Below, piece by piece: positions 38,872-50,508 of a DNA stretch of 64,000 nt. Numbering within the stretch: the stretch's first letter is position 1; each line of letters starts with the position of its first letter. The stretch comes from Euglena gracilis (taxonomy: Eukaryota; Euglenida; Euglenophyceae; Euglenales). The stretch lies in contig CP154956.1 in assembly GCA_039621445.1 (NCBI GenBank), positions 4,214,170-4,278,169 of the forward strand, read 5' to 3'. Made by a program: the position numbers and the translations under genes. The notes below the pieces were generated by a model that was not told where the DNA came from, searched no databases, and saw nothing but the letters and a program-made list of their open reading frames with translations.

Positions 38872-41800
38872 GCACAAGGGGGGGGGCTGATGGGGGGGGG
38901 GGGATTTTTCTTGGTTCAATTATCAGGCGCATAATTGAAACACTCTTTATAATCCCCCCTGACATTCAAAAAATCTGCATTGAATGCAAAGGCCTGGCGT
39001 GCTTGCCCTGCGCTGACGTACACCATGGCGGGGGTCCCCGTGGCGCCACCAGCCACACAAGTTCAGGCAACGTTACCCTCACCCCCCCTCAAAGTGTCCC
39101 CCCCCCTCAGAGTGGCCAAAATTTTTTGGCAAATTTGGTTCCCCCCCCCCCTCAAAGTGGCCACTTTCTTTTGGCGCCGAAGGTGCCGAAGCCCCAAAAT
39201 TGACCCCCCCCCCCAAAGTGTCCCCTCCCCCAGAGTGGCCGTTTTGGGGTCCCGTGGTGTCAGGAGGGTGGTCACTTTGAGGGTACCTTTGGAAACCCCG
39301 TCGATGGAAATGGAAGCGATTCAAGGCACACCAAGGGAGCAAACATAAAGTATGTCTACATGGGGGGTTGGTGCACCCCTCCATAGGTGTAGAAGTGGGG
39401 GGTCGGGGGGGGCGGCCGCCCCCCCCGAGATTTTGGAAAGAATTTTTTTTTGCAAAGTGTGTATTTTACTCACCACATTCTCTGTGCCTTTTAAATTTCT
39501 CACAAAAGGTCGCAACTTTTCATTCTGTTTTTGCTCCAAAACTCATGGGTCGGAGGGGGCAAAAATCTTTTTCCACGGGGCGGAAACAAACGGCATGTGT
39601 TTTGACATGGCTTCTAAAATTCATTTTTTCATAAACACACCATTCCTGTTGACAAATTTGGCTCTTTTTGGGGAATCCTTTTGGAGAAATGCATTACCGT
39701 CTCGCCGCCCTTCGGGCGGCAATACATTTCTTTTCTGTTCCATGCAAAATGGCTCTTTCTCACTGCCGTCTTTTTTCATATTTTGCACTCTTTTTTGAAA
39801 TCCCAAAACACAAAAGGCATCAATGTTAAAAATTGCCACATTTTCGCCACATTCAATGGAGGCTGGGCACGGCGGTGGCAGGGTGGTGACTGAAATTTCT
39901 GGCCCCCTGAAATTTCACAAAATTTCACAATTTTTTACTTTTCTTTCCGACCAATTTTCACGAACGTCACCACCATAGCGAGCGGGCGGCCGCTGGGGGA
40001 GGGGTGGTCCGATTGGGCCATCAAAAAATGTTCTTTGGGCTGCGCGTGAAGCATTTGCCATTTTATGTCAAAATGGTCATTTCGTCCATTTTTAGGCCTC
40101 AAAAGGTCGCGGGGTTTTTTGTTGGGTGGCAAAGTGGGGGGGGTCGAAGGTAGGCTTCTTTTTTAAGTCACCTGACCCCCCCCCCCCTGGGGGGAGGGGG
40201 GGGGGTGGGGTGGGGCCGGGCCAGACCCCCCCGGGGGAGGGGGTCCCGCGCCGAAGGCGCTGGGTATACCTTTTCGGCGAAGCGCCGAAAATTTTTGAAA
40301 ATTGCCTTTAACGGGCTCGACTTTGGGGGGTCCCCGCCCCCCCCCTGGGGGGGGCCCGCGCCACCCTGGGTGGGTGGGGGACCCCCCCTCCCCCCCCGGG
40401 GGTTTTAAAAAGAAGCCTGGTCGAAGGCGGCCGCACGGCGGCCGCGCAGGGGCCGTGCGGGGGGGGTCCCAGGACCCCCCTGAGCGGTGCGCCTAGCCCC
40501 CAATGCCATCTTTTATGGAAAATTGCGCTACCGTCTCGCCGCCTTTTGGGCGGCAGGGAAAAAATGGTCATAATGGGCCTTGTCAAGAATCTCGCCCCCC
40601 CCCGAGAAAAAAATACTTCCACACCCCTGCACCCCTCCCCCCCTCTCCGAGGGGCTCGCCACGCCATTTCCCCCCCCCCCCCTAGCCGGACCCCCTCGCC
40701 ACGCCAGGGGGGGGGGGGGTGGGGGGTACTTTTGGCGGTGAAGTTCACCGTTTTGATGGTTGGGGGTGAAATTTTCATGGGTGAAATTTTGCTCCTTTTC
40801 TCTCAAAATGGTCATTTTGAGGTTGATGGTTCATGGAATTTTAATCGAAGTTTCGGAAAACTTGCCCAAAATGTCATTTTCGGCCGTTTTTGGCCAAAAA
40901 GTGCTGTGGTGAATTTCACCGGTGAAGTTCACCGTTGGGTTAGGCAGAGGGGGGAAGGATCACTCAGCGGTCACTGGGTGGAGGGTGCCCAAGGTGCATT
41001 GGTGAAGGAGCACATCCAATGGAGACCAGGCAGAGAGGCGGAGGGGGAGTGCTGGGGGTTTGCAACACGTTGCGCGCGGTGCGGGCCGTTGTGAGGGTTT
41101 TTCTGGCCCAAGTGTCGCACGCGGTGCTTCCGCCGCGCCGCGGGCCAAATTTTGGCCTTTTTTGAAGATAAGAATGCCAACAAAACCACTTTTCCAGCAT
41201 TTTTTTTTGGGGTCAGAAGCAAGGCTGGATTGAAGTGTTGGGTGAAGAACAGAGATTGAAGTTGAAGTGAAGTGAGAGGGTATTCCCCCCCCCTTGTCCC
41301 CCCCGTGTCCCCCCCCCCGTGTCCCCCCCGTGTCCCGGACAACAAAGCCCTCAAGATTTGTTGTTGTTTGTTGCCGTCTGTTGTCCTGTGACGAATGAAC
41401 CCTTGGTTAAGATTCAACCACCGTGTCTTTGCCGTGCAAGCATCCGTGGTGATAATTTTCCATGAAAACCGGGATGTTCCCCCCGTTTCCCCCCCCCCCC
41501 CCCGTGTCCCGACCCATCCCCTGAAGTTAAACCGGCGTTTGAGACGCCAGGTTCAGGACAGAACCGGCGTCCCCCCCCACGGGTTTTACGGACGCCGGTT
41601 CTGTCCTAAAACCCGGCGTTAGGAACGCCGGTTTTGTCCAAAACCCCGCGTCCGGTTTTCATTCCTAAAAATGTCACCAAAAGTGCCCAAAAGTGGCCCT
41701 AAGGTGCTGGTATGACTATTTCAACCATCTAGGACAATGAATTTTGCCATTTGGGGACCAGTGGGGTGGATATCCAAATTTGGTGAAAATTGGCCCAGAT

Positions 41801-42810
41801 TGAAATAGAGTACCGTGCAGCGTGGAAAGATCTGATGAGCACCGCTGGTCGTCTGTTGAAAAGAGCTTTCGATCGAGGGGTAACTTGGACCCTAACGTTG
41901 CACGCAGCCCGAGATACGCTCGCGATCGTCGGATCGGCCAGAATCTGAGTCGAAATTTGTGGTAATTTTCAGTGATTTTTGGTTTAAGATGCTTAATAAA
42001 CCTTACATAAACGTTTTTTTCTCTTCGAGTCAACCACCTGAGGGGTCCCGGGGGGCACCAGAGTTGTGAAATTAGGATTTCCCAGTGACAGAAAATAAGA
42101 GCTCCAGGCGGCGTGGCTGAATTTGGTGGTGATCGCCAGTCGTCTGATGAAAAGAGCTTTCGATTGAGGGGTGACTTTGTACCAGGACGATTGACACAAC
42201 CAGAAATACCCTCGCGATCGCCGAAAGTTGATGAAATGCAAAGTGGCGTGACATTGCAGATAAGTGGTCGGAGATTGGTCCTGGGAGTGTCCTTTGACCG
42301 AAGGGTGAGGACGCCGGTTCTGTCCAGAACCCGGCGTCTCTAAAACGTTGGTTTAAACAAGGGGTGGCGGACGCTTCCGGACGGACGCTTCCGGACGGAA
42401 CGCCAGGTTTTGGACAGAACCGGCGTCCGCCACCCCTTTTTTGTAGTAGAAGTTTTGGAACTTCTTCAACATTTTTCCTGATGATTGAACCTTTCCCATG
42501 CTGGTTTCACCATGGCTGATGCACCCCCTTCAAAAAAAATTGTGCTTTGGGCCAGCAAATGAAGCAAACCTTGTGGCAAGCCATCTCGACTTCGATGCAA
42601 AGAGTGCTACAATGCCTGGTTTGATGAGGGGTTGAAAGAGTTGATTGCCAGTGGTGTGGCCGAAGGTGAAGCATGTCTCGTCATGAAGGGGGAAAGTCCA
42701 ACCATGGTTCAATTTTGTGCCAAATTTCCCATTTTCTTTAAAAATATGCAAGCATCTTTAATTTAAATACCATTCCCCCCGGCGCATGGCGGTGGACTGG
42801 GGGGGGGGGG
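38872..42810. other. No gene recognised; hairpins and MITEs
   Basis: Holds the MITE at 40151-40419 and several GGCGCCGAA-type hairpins. Imperfect inverted GACGCCGG...CCGGCGTC blocks lie around 41530-42440, where ACGCCGGTTCTGTCC recurs. Nothing protein-like was seen. Confidence 0.5.
40151..40419. mobile_element. hAT-type MITE (AGGCTTCTTTTTTAA family) with 8-bp TSD
   Basis: Left (T)AGGCTTCTTTTTTAA, right TTTTAAAAAGAAGCCTG. The flanking GTCGAAGG is repeated perfectly (40143-40150 and 40420-40427). The first base of the left end is T instead of C. Confidence 0.82.
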
Positions 42811-43551
42811 CAGTGGGTAGTCGGCCGACCAGTCGGCCGACTACCCAATTGGTTGGCCGGCTAGGTCAAGTCGGCGAGACGGGGGGGGGGGGTAGTGGGT
42901 AGTCGGCCGACTAGTCGGCAAAATACCCACTCTAATGTACTAACGGGTCAAACCCACCGAGTTTTAAGCCCCCCCCCCCGAAGAAAATCCTATGCAAACT
43001 AGTTGGTGGCTAGTCGGTGGTCATAAAAATGATGTGTGGCCGACCCAAATCACCCGGAAAAGGTCCAGATGGGTCCAAATAAGTGCCTTACACCAACATA
43101 AACACCCTCAGATGGAAATCTTTTGTCGGTGGGGGTCGGTGGGCCCTTGATGGGGGTCCGGAGGGGTAAAAAAATCAATGATGAAACAGGGATTACCGTT
43201 ACCCAAAGGGGGTCATTTTTGGCAACTTTTTTGGATGTTCGCAAAAAATGGTCATTTTTAAGCACATTTGTCAAAAAGTGATTTTCGAAAACGTCCCAAA
43301 AACGTCGATTTTTGAGCACTTTTTTTGGGAAGTTCTTCACAAAAAGTGCTATGACAGTGAGCTATTCCCGTCCCCCCTATGGGAATGGCTCGGGGGGGGG
43401 GACAGCTCGGGGGGGGGGGGGGCATGGTACATGAAAATCCTTTAGAATCTGCATCACGAAGGGCAGAAAAATCCCCCCTCCACTCCCAACCGAGCCTATG
43501 TTGGCAACATACTTGGAGGGCTAAGTCATTTTTGTGCGAAATTTTGACACG

Positions 43552-43582
<31 letters not shown>

Positions 43583-44327
43583 CTCAAATCCCCCCACCCC
43601 CCCCCCCCCTCAAAGTGTCCCTCCCCCCAAAGTGGCCAAAATTTTTGGCAAATTTCAGGTACCCCCCCCCCCCAAAAGTGGCCATTTTCCTTTAGCGCCA
43701 AAGGCGCCGGAGGCCAAAACTTGACCCCCCCCCAAAGTGTCCCCCCTACCAGAGTGGCCATTTTGGGGTCCCACGGTGCCTGGAGGGCGGCCACTTTGAG
43801 GGGGGGGGTGAGGGTAACAAAATCCCTTCTATTTTGGCAACATACTTGGAGGGCTAAGTCGTTTTTCTGCGAAATTTTGCCATTATATTGAAAATCCAAT
43901 GGGGAAAGGTGTTCTTTTGCCAAAAGTGGCCCAAAATGGACATCCCCCCCCCCAGTTTTTGCATATTCACCGCCGATTGGGGGTTCTGGAGCCATTTGGG
44001 TGGGCTTTGACCCACCCAAATGTCGGCGATACTGACCCGTTAGTACATTAGAGTGGGTAGTCGGCCGACTAGTCGGCCGACTACCCCCCCCCACCCCGTT
44101 ACCGACCAAGCCTAGTCGGCCGACCAATGGGGGGTCGGCTCCCCCCTTTTCAGACCCCCTCGCCACGCCATGTCAGGCCCGCCAAATAAAATTTTCTTGG
44201 CAAACCCCCGCGCCCCCCCCCCCCCCCCCCCTTCCGGGACCGCCAAAAACCCCCCTCCCCCCCCCCTAAGCCGGAAACCTCGCCACGGCGTGCCGACCCC
44301 CCAATTGGGTAGTCGGCCGACTACCCA
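42811..44327. mobile_element. Inverted-repeat element related to the 24-29 kb foldback
   Basis: Ends carry CAGTGGGTAGTCGGCCGAC and its inverse. An inner pair around TACTAACGGGTCAAACCCAC is also inverted. Internal strings near 43080-43200 match 27250-27360 of the foldback element. Confidence 0.6.
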
Positions 44328-45023
44328 CTACCCCCCCCCCCCAGTCTACCGTCTGGCACTATCCCCCCCCCTAAATAACCCCTCTTCTAGCCAGGCCAGG
44401 ACCCGGGGGGGGGTCACTTAGGGGGGGGTCGGAAAACAAAATTTTGATATCACCCCCCCCCACCATTTTGGGGGAAATTTTTGTGTGAAATTTGTCATCT
44501 TCACCATTTTTTCCCATTAGGTCAAAAATTTTTCAAAAAATTTCAAAAAAATTCAGGTGTTTTATGAACATTTTAACTTACAAAAAATTTCGTTCATGTT
44601 CCGGTCGGACCCCGGCTGGACCTCCGGAAGGCCACTCAGGGGGGGGGGTAATGGTATTTGGTCGAATCATGAAAGCAGCAGAGAACGAAGTTCCCACCTT
44701 TGCCAAAAGTGGCACAGAGACTTTAAAAACGTGTTCAGCCTGCCAAATGCCTGCCCTGAAATTCGTGGTCATGAACACGTTTTCCATGAGGGCATTTGTG
44801 GCAATGACACGTTTTCCATTACGGCATCTGTGGCATTGACACGTTTTCCGTTACGGCATCTGTGGCAATCAAGTGTAAGATGGAAAAAGCGCTAGCATGA
44901 AAATTCGGCGACAGGTTGAGAGGCCAAGGTGGTCCTCAACGGGTGAGGCGAGTCGGGGGCACTCTACAACACAGGAAACGACCAGAAGTTGCCTTGGATC
45001 ACAACGACAAGCAGTGGGAGATG

Positions 45024-45231
45024 TCACGGAAGACGACACGCTTTACACAAAAAAGAGCCATACTTTGGTGGCCGCCGCAAATCTTGGCAATGAAAATGAT
45101 ATGCCAAACCGCAGGCATCACACACAACTTTGTTCAGCTCGACACAATTTGGATTTTTGGGAATGGCAACACCACAAAAGCACATTTGTCCTGTTTTATA
45201 GGCAGTCGGGACACAGCACGAGGCACAGGGG
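45024..45231 (-). pseudogene. PHD-finger C-terminus inside an inverted-repeat element
   Basis: On the minus strand the frame reads CASCCVPTAYKTGQMCFCGV, then NPNCVELNKVVCDACGLAYH, then FHCQDL and FLCKACRLP, and stops at 45024-45026. The spacing C-x-C, C-x2-C, H-x2-C, C-x2-C fits a PHD zinc finger. An in-frame stop lies just upstream, so either an intron or a break separates it from the minus-strand frame at 45421-45726. It may be a transposon protein or a captured host gene. Confidence 0.55.
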
Positions 45232-45420
45232 GTTGGTCAGGAGAGGAAGGCGCTACGGAGCGGTGGGAAACACAGAGGGAACATCGGTGAGGTCTTGATT
45301 TTCCACCGAGTGTTCCTCATTTGGCGGGGCGCAATAATTTGCCCAAGTTGACCACCGTGCAACGTTCCGCGCCGTAGCCGGACCGTCATCGTCCTCCTCG
45401 GTTTTCAGTCCTTCAGGCTT

Positions 45421-45726
45421 TCACGGACCTCGGTCAGCGTCCCATCCTGTCCAGGCAACAAAGAAATCATCCAGCTCAGGATAAGATGCTTGCCGATGTT
45501 GACACAGTTTGGCGAACTCCAAACAGTTGGCAACAGCAGCAAGCTCCACACCTACGGTGCCAGACTTTTTCTTCGTGTTGTCCTGTGCCAGCAAGGTGCC
45601 ATGAAGGGGGTCAACCTTCGGCTTCTTGGCATCTTGCTGGTATATCGCAAGAGCAGCCAGGAACAGTTCCGTCCTTGGGGGAGGTGGCAAAAGACCATTC
45701 CCGAAGTTTGCCGTGCGTTTAGCCAT
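45421..45726 (-). CDS. Unrecognised minus-strand reading frame (101 aa) upstream of the PHD finger
   Basis: Starts MAKRTANFGNGLLPPPPRTE and contains AALAIYQQDAKK and LAAVANCLEFAKLCQHRQAS. Composition is normal for protein, unlike most frames here. It could be the 5' part of the PHD-containing protein. No family is recognised. Confidence 0.35.
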   Translation of the reverse strand: MAKRTANFGNGLLPPPPRTELFLAALAIYQQDAKKPKVDPLHGTLLAQDNTKKKSGTVGVELAAVANCLEFAKLCQHRQASYPELDDFFVAWTGWDADRGP

Positions 45727-46070
45727 AGTGGGAGGGCTGTGAAAAAAGGGGGGGGGGGTAACACATTTTCCATTACGGCATCTGTGGCATTGACACTTTT
45801 TCCATCAAGGCGTCTGTGGCAATGACACGTTTTCCATTACGGCATCTGTGGCAATGACACGTTTTCCATTACGGCATCTGTGGTAAGGCACGTTTTCCAT
45901 TAGGGCACCTTTTTTTCTTCAGGGCAGGCATTTAGCGGGCTCTGAACACGTTTTTAAACAAATTGTGGCTGACCCAGATTTCAGCCTGAAAACGTGTTCA
46001 GGGGGCCCCTTCGGGGCCCCTGCTGAACACGTTTTCAGGCTGAATCTGGGCGCAGCCACAATTTGTGTGT

Positions 46071-49000
46071 AGAAAAGGCACCTGGTGCAAAAGCATGATG
46101 CGGTGGACATAGTTGGCCTTTTTTTTGGAGGCTGTTTTTTTGTTGTTGTTTTTTTTAAATTTTGACAATGTTTTTTAAAAAAAAACAAAAACGCCCACAA
46201 GGTTTTGCCCGAAACAATTTTTGAATGCATATTTTCAACCATTTTTGGCAACTTCTGGGTCATTCCTTCCACAAAAAAAAGTGAAAAAGGTCATAAATTG
46301 CTTTTTTTTTTGCATTTTTGGATGTTTTTTGACCATTTTTGGCAGTTTTTGAACTTAGTAGGATTCGAAGTGGTTTGGGTGTTTCACAACAAATTTTTTC
46401 AATGAAATTTCCCTATGTGTCCAGCGGGACGAGACAACTTTGCGTGATCTCTATGGTGTCCGGGACATGGTGAAGAAACACACAACGGTGAGCTTCGGGG
46501 ATCCCATCCTGAAGCCATCTGCCGAAAACAGGGATTTCCAAGTTTGCTCGCAGGTCGCTTTTCAATGGACTGCCTTTTGGCCCAAGGCTGATCCAGGGGG
46601 GTGGCTCTGAATCGGCATTGAAGCCCTGAATCGGCATTGAGGCCCTGAATCGGCATTCAAGAGTGGGCCATGTGGATGCGCATGCAGCCGCGGGAGCCTA
46701 TTTTTTTGGACCCGAAGGAGCGTCCTCACAATTTGAATGACGAGGCAAAAGCACAAGGACGTTCGTTCAAATGGGTATTTGACATTTTGTGACTTTCCTT
46801 GGCATTGTGGTGCTTTTTTTTGTGCCAACCAACTCCTTGTTGTGGGTTCAAGCAAGGGAAAAAAGAACCCTTGATTGCATTTGGAGGCGGATGATCCGCC
46901 TGAAATCGCACCTGAATTGCACGATACTGCCCTGTCTTTTTGGCAAAACTGGCCTTCCCCCCCCCCCCCCCCTATTTGCCCCCCCCCCCCCTAATTGGCT
47001 AATTGGGGGTCCCGTTGGACCGTCCATTAGCCAATTAGGGGGGGGGTCAGGCTTATTGGCCATTGGCCGGGGTAACCCCCCCCCTAATTGGCTAATTGGG
47101 GGTCCGAAGGAGCCCGGCCATTAGCCAAATAGGGGGGGGGGAGGGCAGTCGAGTTCAGGTCCCCAAACCCCCCCCTGTCTGGTTAAGTTTGGACCTCGAT
47201 AGGGGGGTCCCGCGGGACCCCCCCCCCTCTGTACCTGGGCCCCCAACAAAATTTCGTTAGTCCAGACCCCGGACACCCCCCCCCTCCCCTCGAACTCGAC
47301 CGGTCGGGGGGTCGAAAAACTCTCATTTTCGGCTGGAAAACAGTTTTTCTCAGTCTGAAAATGCATGGGTTTCGGGCCAAGGACGGGAGCCTGGGAGGTC
47401 GACTCATTTTCGGCTGCACAGGGCGTTACTGAGACTTCAATTTAGGTCTCCAGATATTTCCTTTGATTTTGCTTCATTTCTGAGATGTTTTGAAAACGTC
47501 GATTTTTTGACCCGAAAACAGCTGCCATGAAACCCATGCATTTTGGCTGGGCCGGGCAGGCCGCCGCCGGGCCAGGCCGCCGCCGCCGGGCCGATGGCCG
47601 GGCCGGGCGGGGACGCTGGGTTGCCTCAACCTGGGGGACCTGTCCGGGGCACCTGTCGATGGACTACTAGCAGTGGCTGACCCCCCCCCCCAGGGCTGCA
47701 TTTTTTCGGGCCTATTTCAGGGGGGGATTTTTGACCCCTGGGAGCTTCAGCCCCGTCCGTGTCACAGAGAACCATGGAATCTGAACCCAACATGGAGGTG
47801 AGACCCAAATAGAGAGCACCAATGATGTTTCAGAAGGACAAAAAATTCAAAGATGCCAAAGTCCCACCCTGCCTGAAGTCCTATGCCGTTGGTACCACCT
47901 CCCCCCCCCCTGATTGAACCCCCCCCCAATTGACCAAACGCCCCGGGAACATTTTTTCAACCCCCTCCCCCTAATTGACTGCCCTGGGGGGGATTGCGTG
48001 CTGAAGCATCCAACCTGCATGCTTCACAGCCATGGTACCAAAGGTGAAGCAAATGGCTGTATCTTTTATTCCTTGCGCAAGGCTGCCGGACTTGCAAAAT
48101 GCCGGGGCTTGTGTGGTGCCTGGCGTTCATCCTCCTCCAATTGAGGAGGGTGCCGCGGACGTGCCCATGGGTCCTGAACCACCCCCTGTCAAGAAGGCCA
48201 GAAGGGATTTGGCAGTGGGCAGCAAAGCGGAGATACTGAAATTTTCACGGAACATTCATCGAATGAAACACTTGCCAAATTTCCTGAAATCAGCCCTTCA
48301 ACTCTTCAGCGGGTGAGAAGGCAAGTGAAACACATTGAAGAGGCAGTGAGTCCCCCCAATTGAAGGTACCCCCCCCCTAATTGACGATACCCCCCCCCCA
48401 ATTGACGGTACCCCCCCAATTGACGGTACCCCCCCAATTGACGGCACCCCCCCTAATTGAACCAGGTTTTGAATAGTGCTGAGCTCTTTATAAGCGCACC
48501 CCCACCCCTTCATTGACCCCGGCCCGGCGGCCCGGCCGACAGCCCGGCGGCCCGGCCAGCGGCCCGGCAGCCCGGCCGGCGGCCCACCAGCCCAGCGGCC
48601 CGGCGGCCCGGCCGGCAGCCCGGCGGCCCGGCCGGCAGCCCGGCGGCCCGGCGGCCCCGCGGCCCGGCCAGCGGCCCAGCAGCCCGGCCGGCCCGGCCTG
48701 GGCTTGGGAGGGGGTTGAAGAACGCTCATTTTCGATTTTTTTCGACTTTTTTTGACCCGGTTTGAGCCAAAGTCAATGGGTCGGCGGCCCAAAACGGGGC
48801 GCTGGCGGGTCGAAAAACGCTCATTTTCGGCTCAAAAACAGTGTTTCCGGGTCCGGGAGGCCAAAAAGCATCGTTTCGGGCAAAAATTTTTTTTCGATTT
48901 TTTTCGACTTTTTTGACCCGGTTTTGGACCGAAGTCAATGGGTTGGCGGCCCAAAACGGGGCGCTGGCGGGTCGAAAAACGCTCATTTTCGGCTCAAAAA

Positions 49001-50465
49001 CTGTTTTTCCGGGTCCGGGAGGCCAAAAAACATCGTTTCGGGCAAAAAAAATTTCGGTTTTTTTTGACTTTTTTGACCCGGGTTTGACCCAAAGTCGAAC
49101 AGAGGGAAAAGTGTACAAAATGGCCTAAATTGGCCGAAAAACGGCCGTATCTCGGGCTAGGCGGTGAGCGGCGGGGAAACCAAAATCCCAGTAGATAGCG
49201 CGTTCCAGGGGCTTCAATTTAGGTCTCCAGACATTTCCTTTGATTTGGCTTCATTTTGGAGATATTTTGAAAATTGACATTTTTTGGCCGAAATGGCAGA
49301 GTCCAAAGGGGGGGGGGGCTTATCCAGGGGGGGCGGGCCAATCCTACCCAGTTTGGACCCCTTCGCGCGTGAATAACTCGGGCCTGGCGGGGAGTTGGGG
49401 GTCAAACCCAGGTGATTCGGAAACTAGTTATCCAGTCGCTCGCGACTGAAAAAAAAATTTTCGGGAACGGGGCCGGGATCATGGTCGCCGGTTCCCGAGG
49501 TGGCCCCGAGGGGGGGGTTCGGGGGGGGTTCGGGGGGGGGTTCGGGGAGGGTTTTCCCCCAGGGGTAAGCTTCGCTCTTCCCATAAAGGGATAAGAGCTC
49601 AGCGACCCCCCCTAATTGACCAAAAGGGGGGTCCCGTGGAGAGGTCCCACGGTCAATTAGGGGGGGGGGTAAAGCTGCGCCACCACGGCATGTATAAAAA
49701 AAATACTTCCTTCCAAAAAGCCCTTGCCTCGTGCCTCTGTTGACTTTTGGGGGGCTGGGCTGTCTCGGGGGGGGGGTTTCGGACCCCTGGAAGCATAAGT
49801 TGGAACCGCCAAAATCGGGACGATTTCAGGGGGGGATTTTCAGAGGGGGGGGGAGTTTTCCCCAGGGGTAAGCCCATTCGCCAATGGCCTTTGGAAGCCC
49901 CCATGGTGCGGCCAAGTTGTGGCTGTGGCCCTTTGGGGACCAGGCGCTATGTTGCCCCAAGAACGTTGGTGTATGGGGTTCCTTTGGCGGGGAGAGCTCC
50001 AAAGCTTGTGGTGCTCTGGCGCCGTCATGGCCGGTGGCACCCGAAGCGTGTTCTAAACCGAGCTGCACCAGGGTCTTTCAGTGGCCCTGTTCTCCGGCGT
50101 CACGGCTCAGTTGAGGGGGGGGGGGCTGTGGGTACTCTCGGCCGTTGAACTTCACCGTTTAGGGGGGGGGGGGAATCAATGGGTGATATTTTGCTCTTTT
50201 CCTCTTGAAATGGTCATTTTGAGGTTGGTGGCCTCCTGGACCTTCATCAAATTTTCTGAAAATTTCCCAAAAATGCCATTTTTTTGCCAAGCATCCATCC
50301 TTTTGGCTGCCAAGCATCAAAAAGGCCAAAAAAGAGAACTGAATTCCGTGCAATGCCCAATCTGGAGCAAATCTCATGATATTTATTTTGACCTTTTGAA
50401 CTTGGTTGTTTGCACCAACCCTCATTTTTTCCCGTTTTGCAGTTTTTTTTTCTTGCTTCCATGCC
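46071..50465. other. No gene recognised; short palindromes and repeats
   Basis: Includes CCTAATTGGCTAATTGGGGG palindromes (46960-47140), repeated AATTGACGGTACCCCC units (48350-48460) and GGCCCGGC arrays (48520-48690). Two ~180-bp repeats share GGGCGCTGGCGGGTCGAAAA (48780-49090). Confidence 0.5.
48195..48345 (+). pseudogene. Possible helix-turn-helix transposase N-terminus fragment
   Basis: With one frame change the sequence reads SKAEILKF, then FTEHSSNETLAKFPEISPST and LQRVRRQVKHIEEA. This resembles the HTH at the start of pogo/Tigger-type transposases. No catalytic domain follows. Confidence 0.3.
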
Positions 50466-50508
50466 ATGCAACAAAAGCCAGTGATCACCGTTGATGGAGA
50501 TGCATGGG
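50466..50508 (+). CDS. RTCA: RTCA exon 1 (start)
   Basis: ATG followed by QQKPVITVDGDAW. The VDG resembles the start of RTCA proteins just before GGGQ. A GT donor at 50509 pairs in phase with the AG at 52849-52850 and gives DGDAWGGGQ, one residue shorter than usual. The exon is short, so this assignment is moderate. Confidence 0.55.

Larger units (their letters stand above)
44640..46070. mobile_element. Inverted-repeat element carrying 32-bp tandem repeats and a PHD-finger frame
   Basis: 32-bp units of the type ACACGTTTTCCATTACGGCA lie inverted at 44780-44870 and 45760-45905. AAACGTGTTCAGCCTG blocks flank them on both sides. The enclosed DNA holds minus-strand reading frames. Confidence 0.6.

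Noticed and set aside
48520-48690. Pro/Ala/Gly-rich protein from GGCCCGGC arrays
   Set aside because: Simple GC repeat with open frames on both strands; no protein signal.
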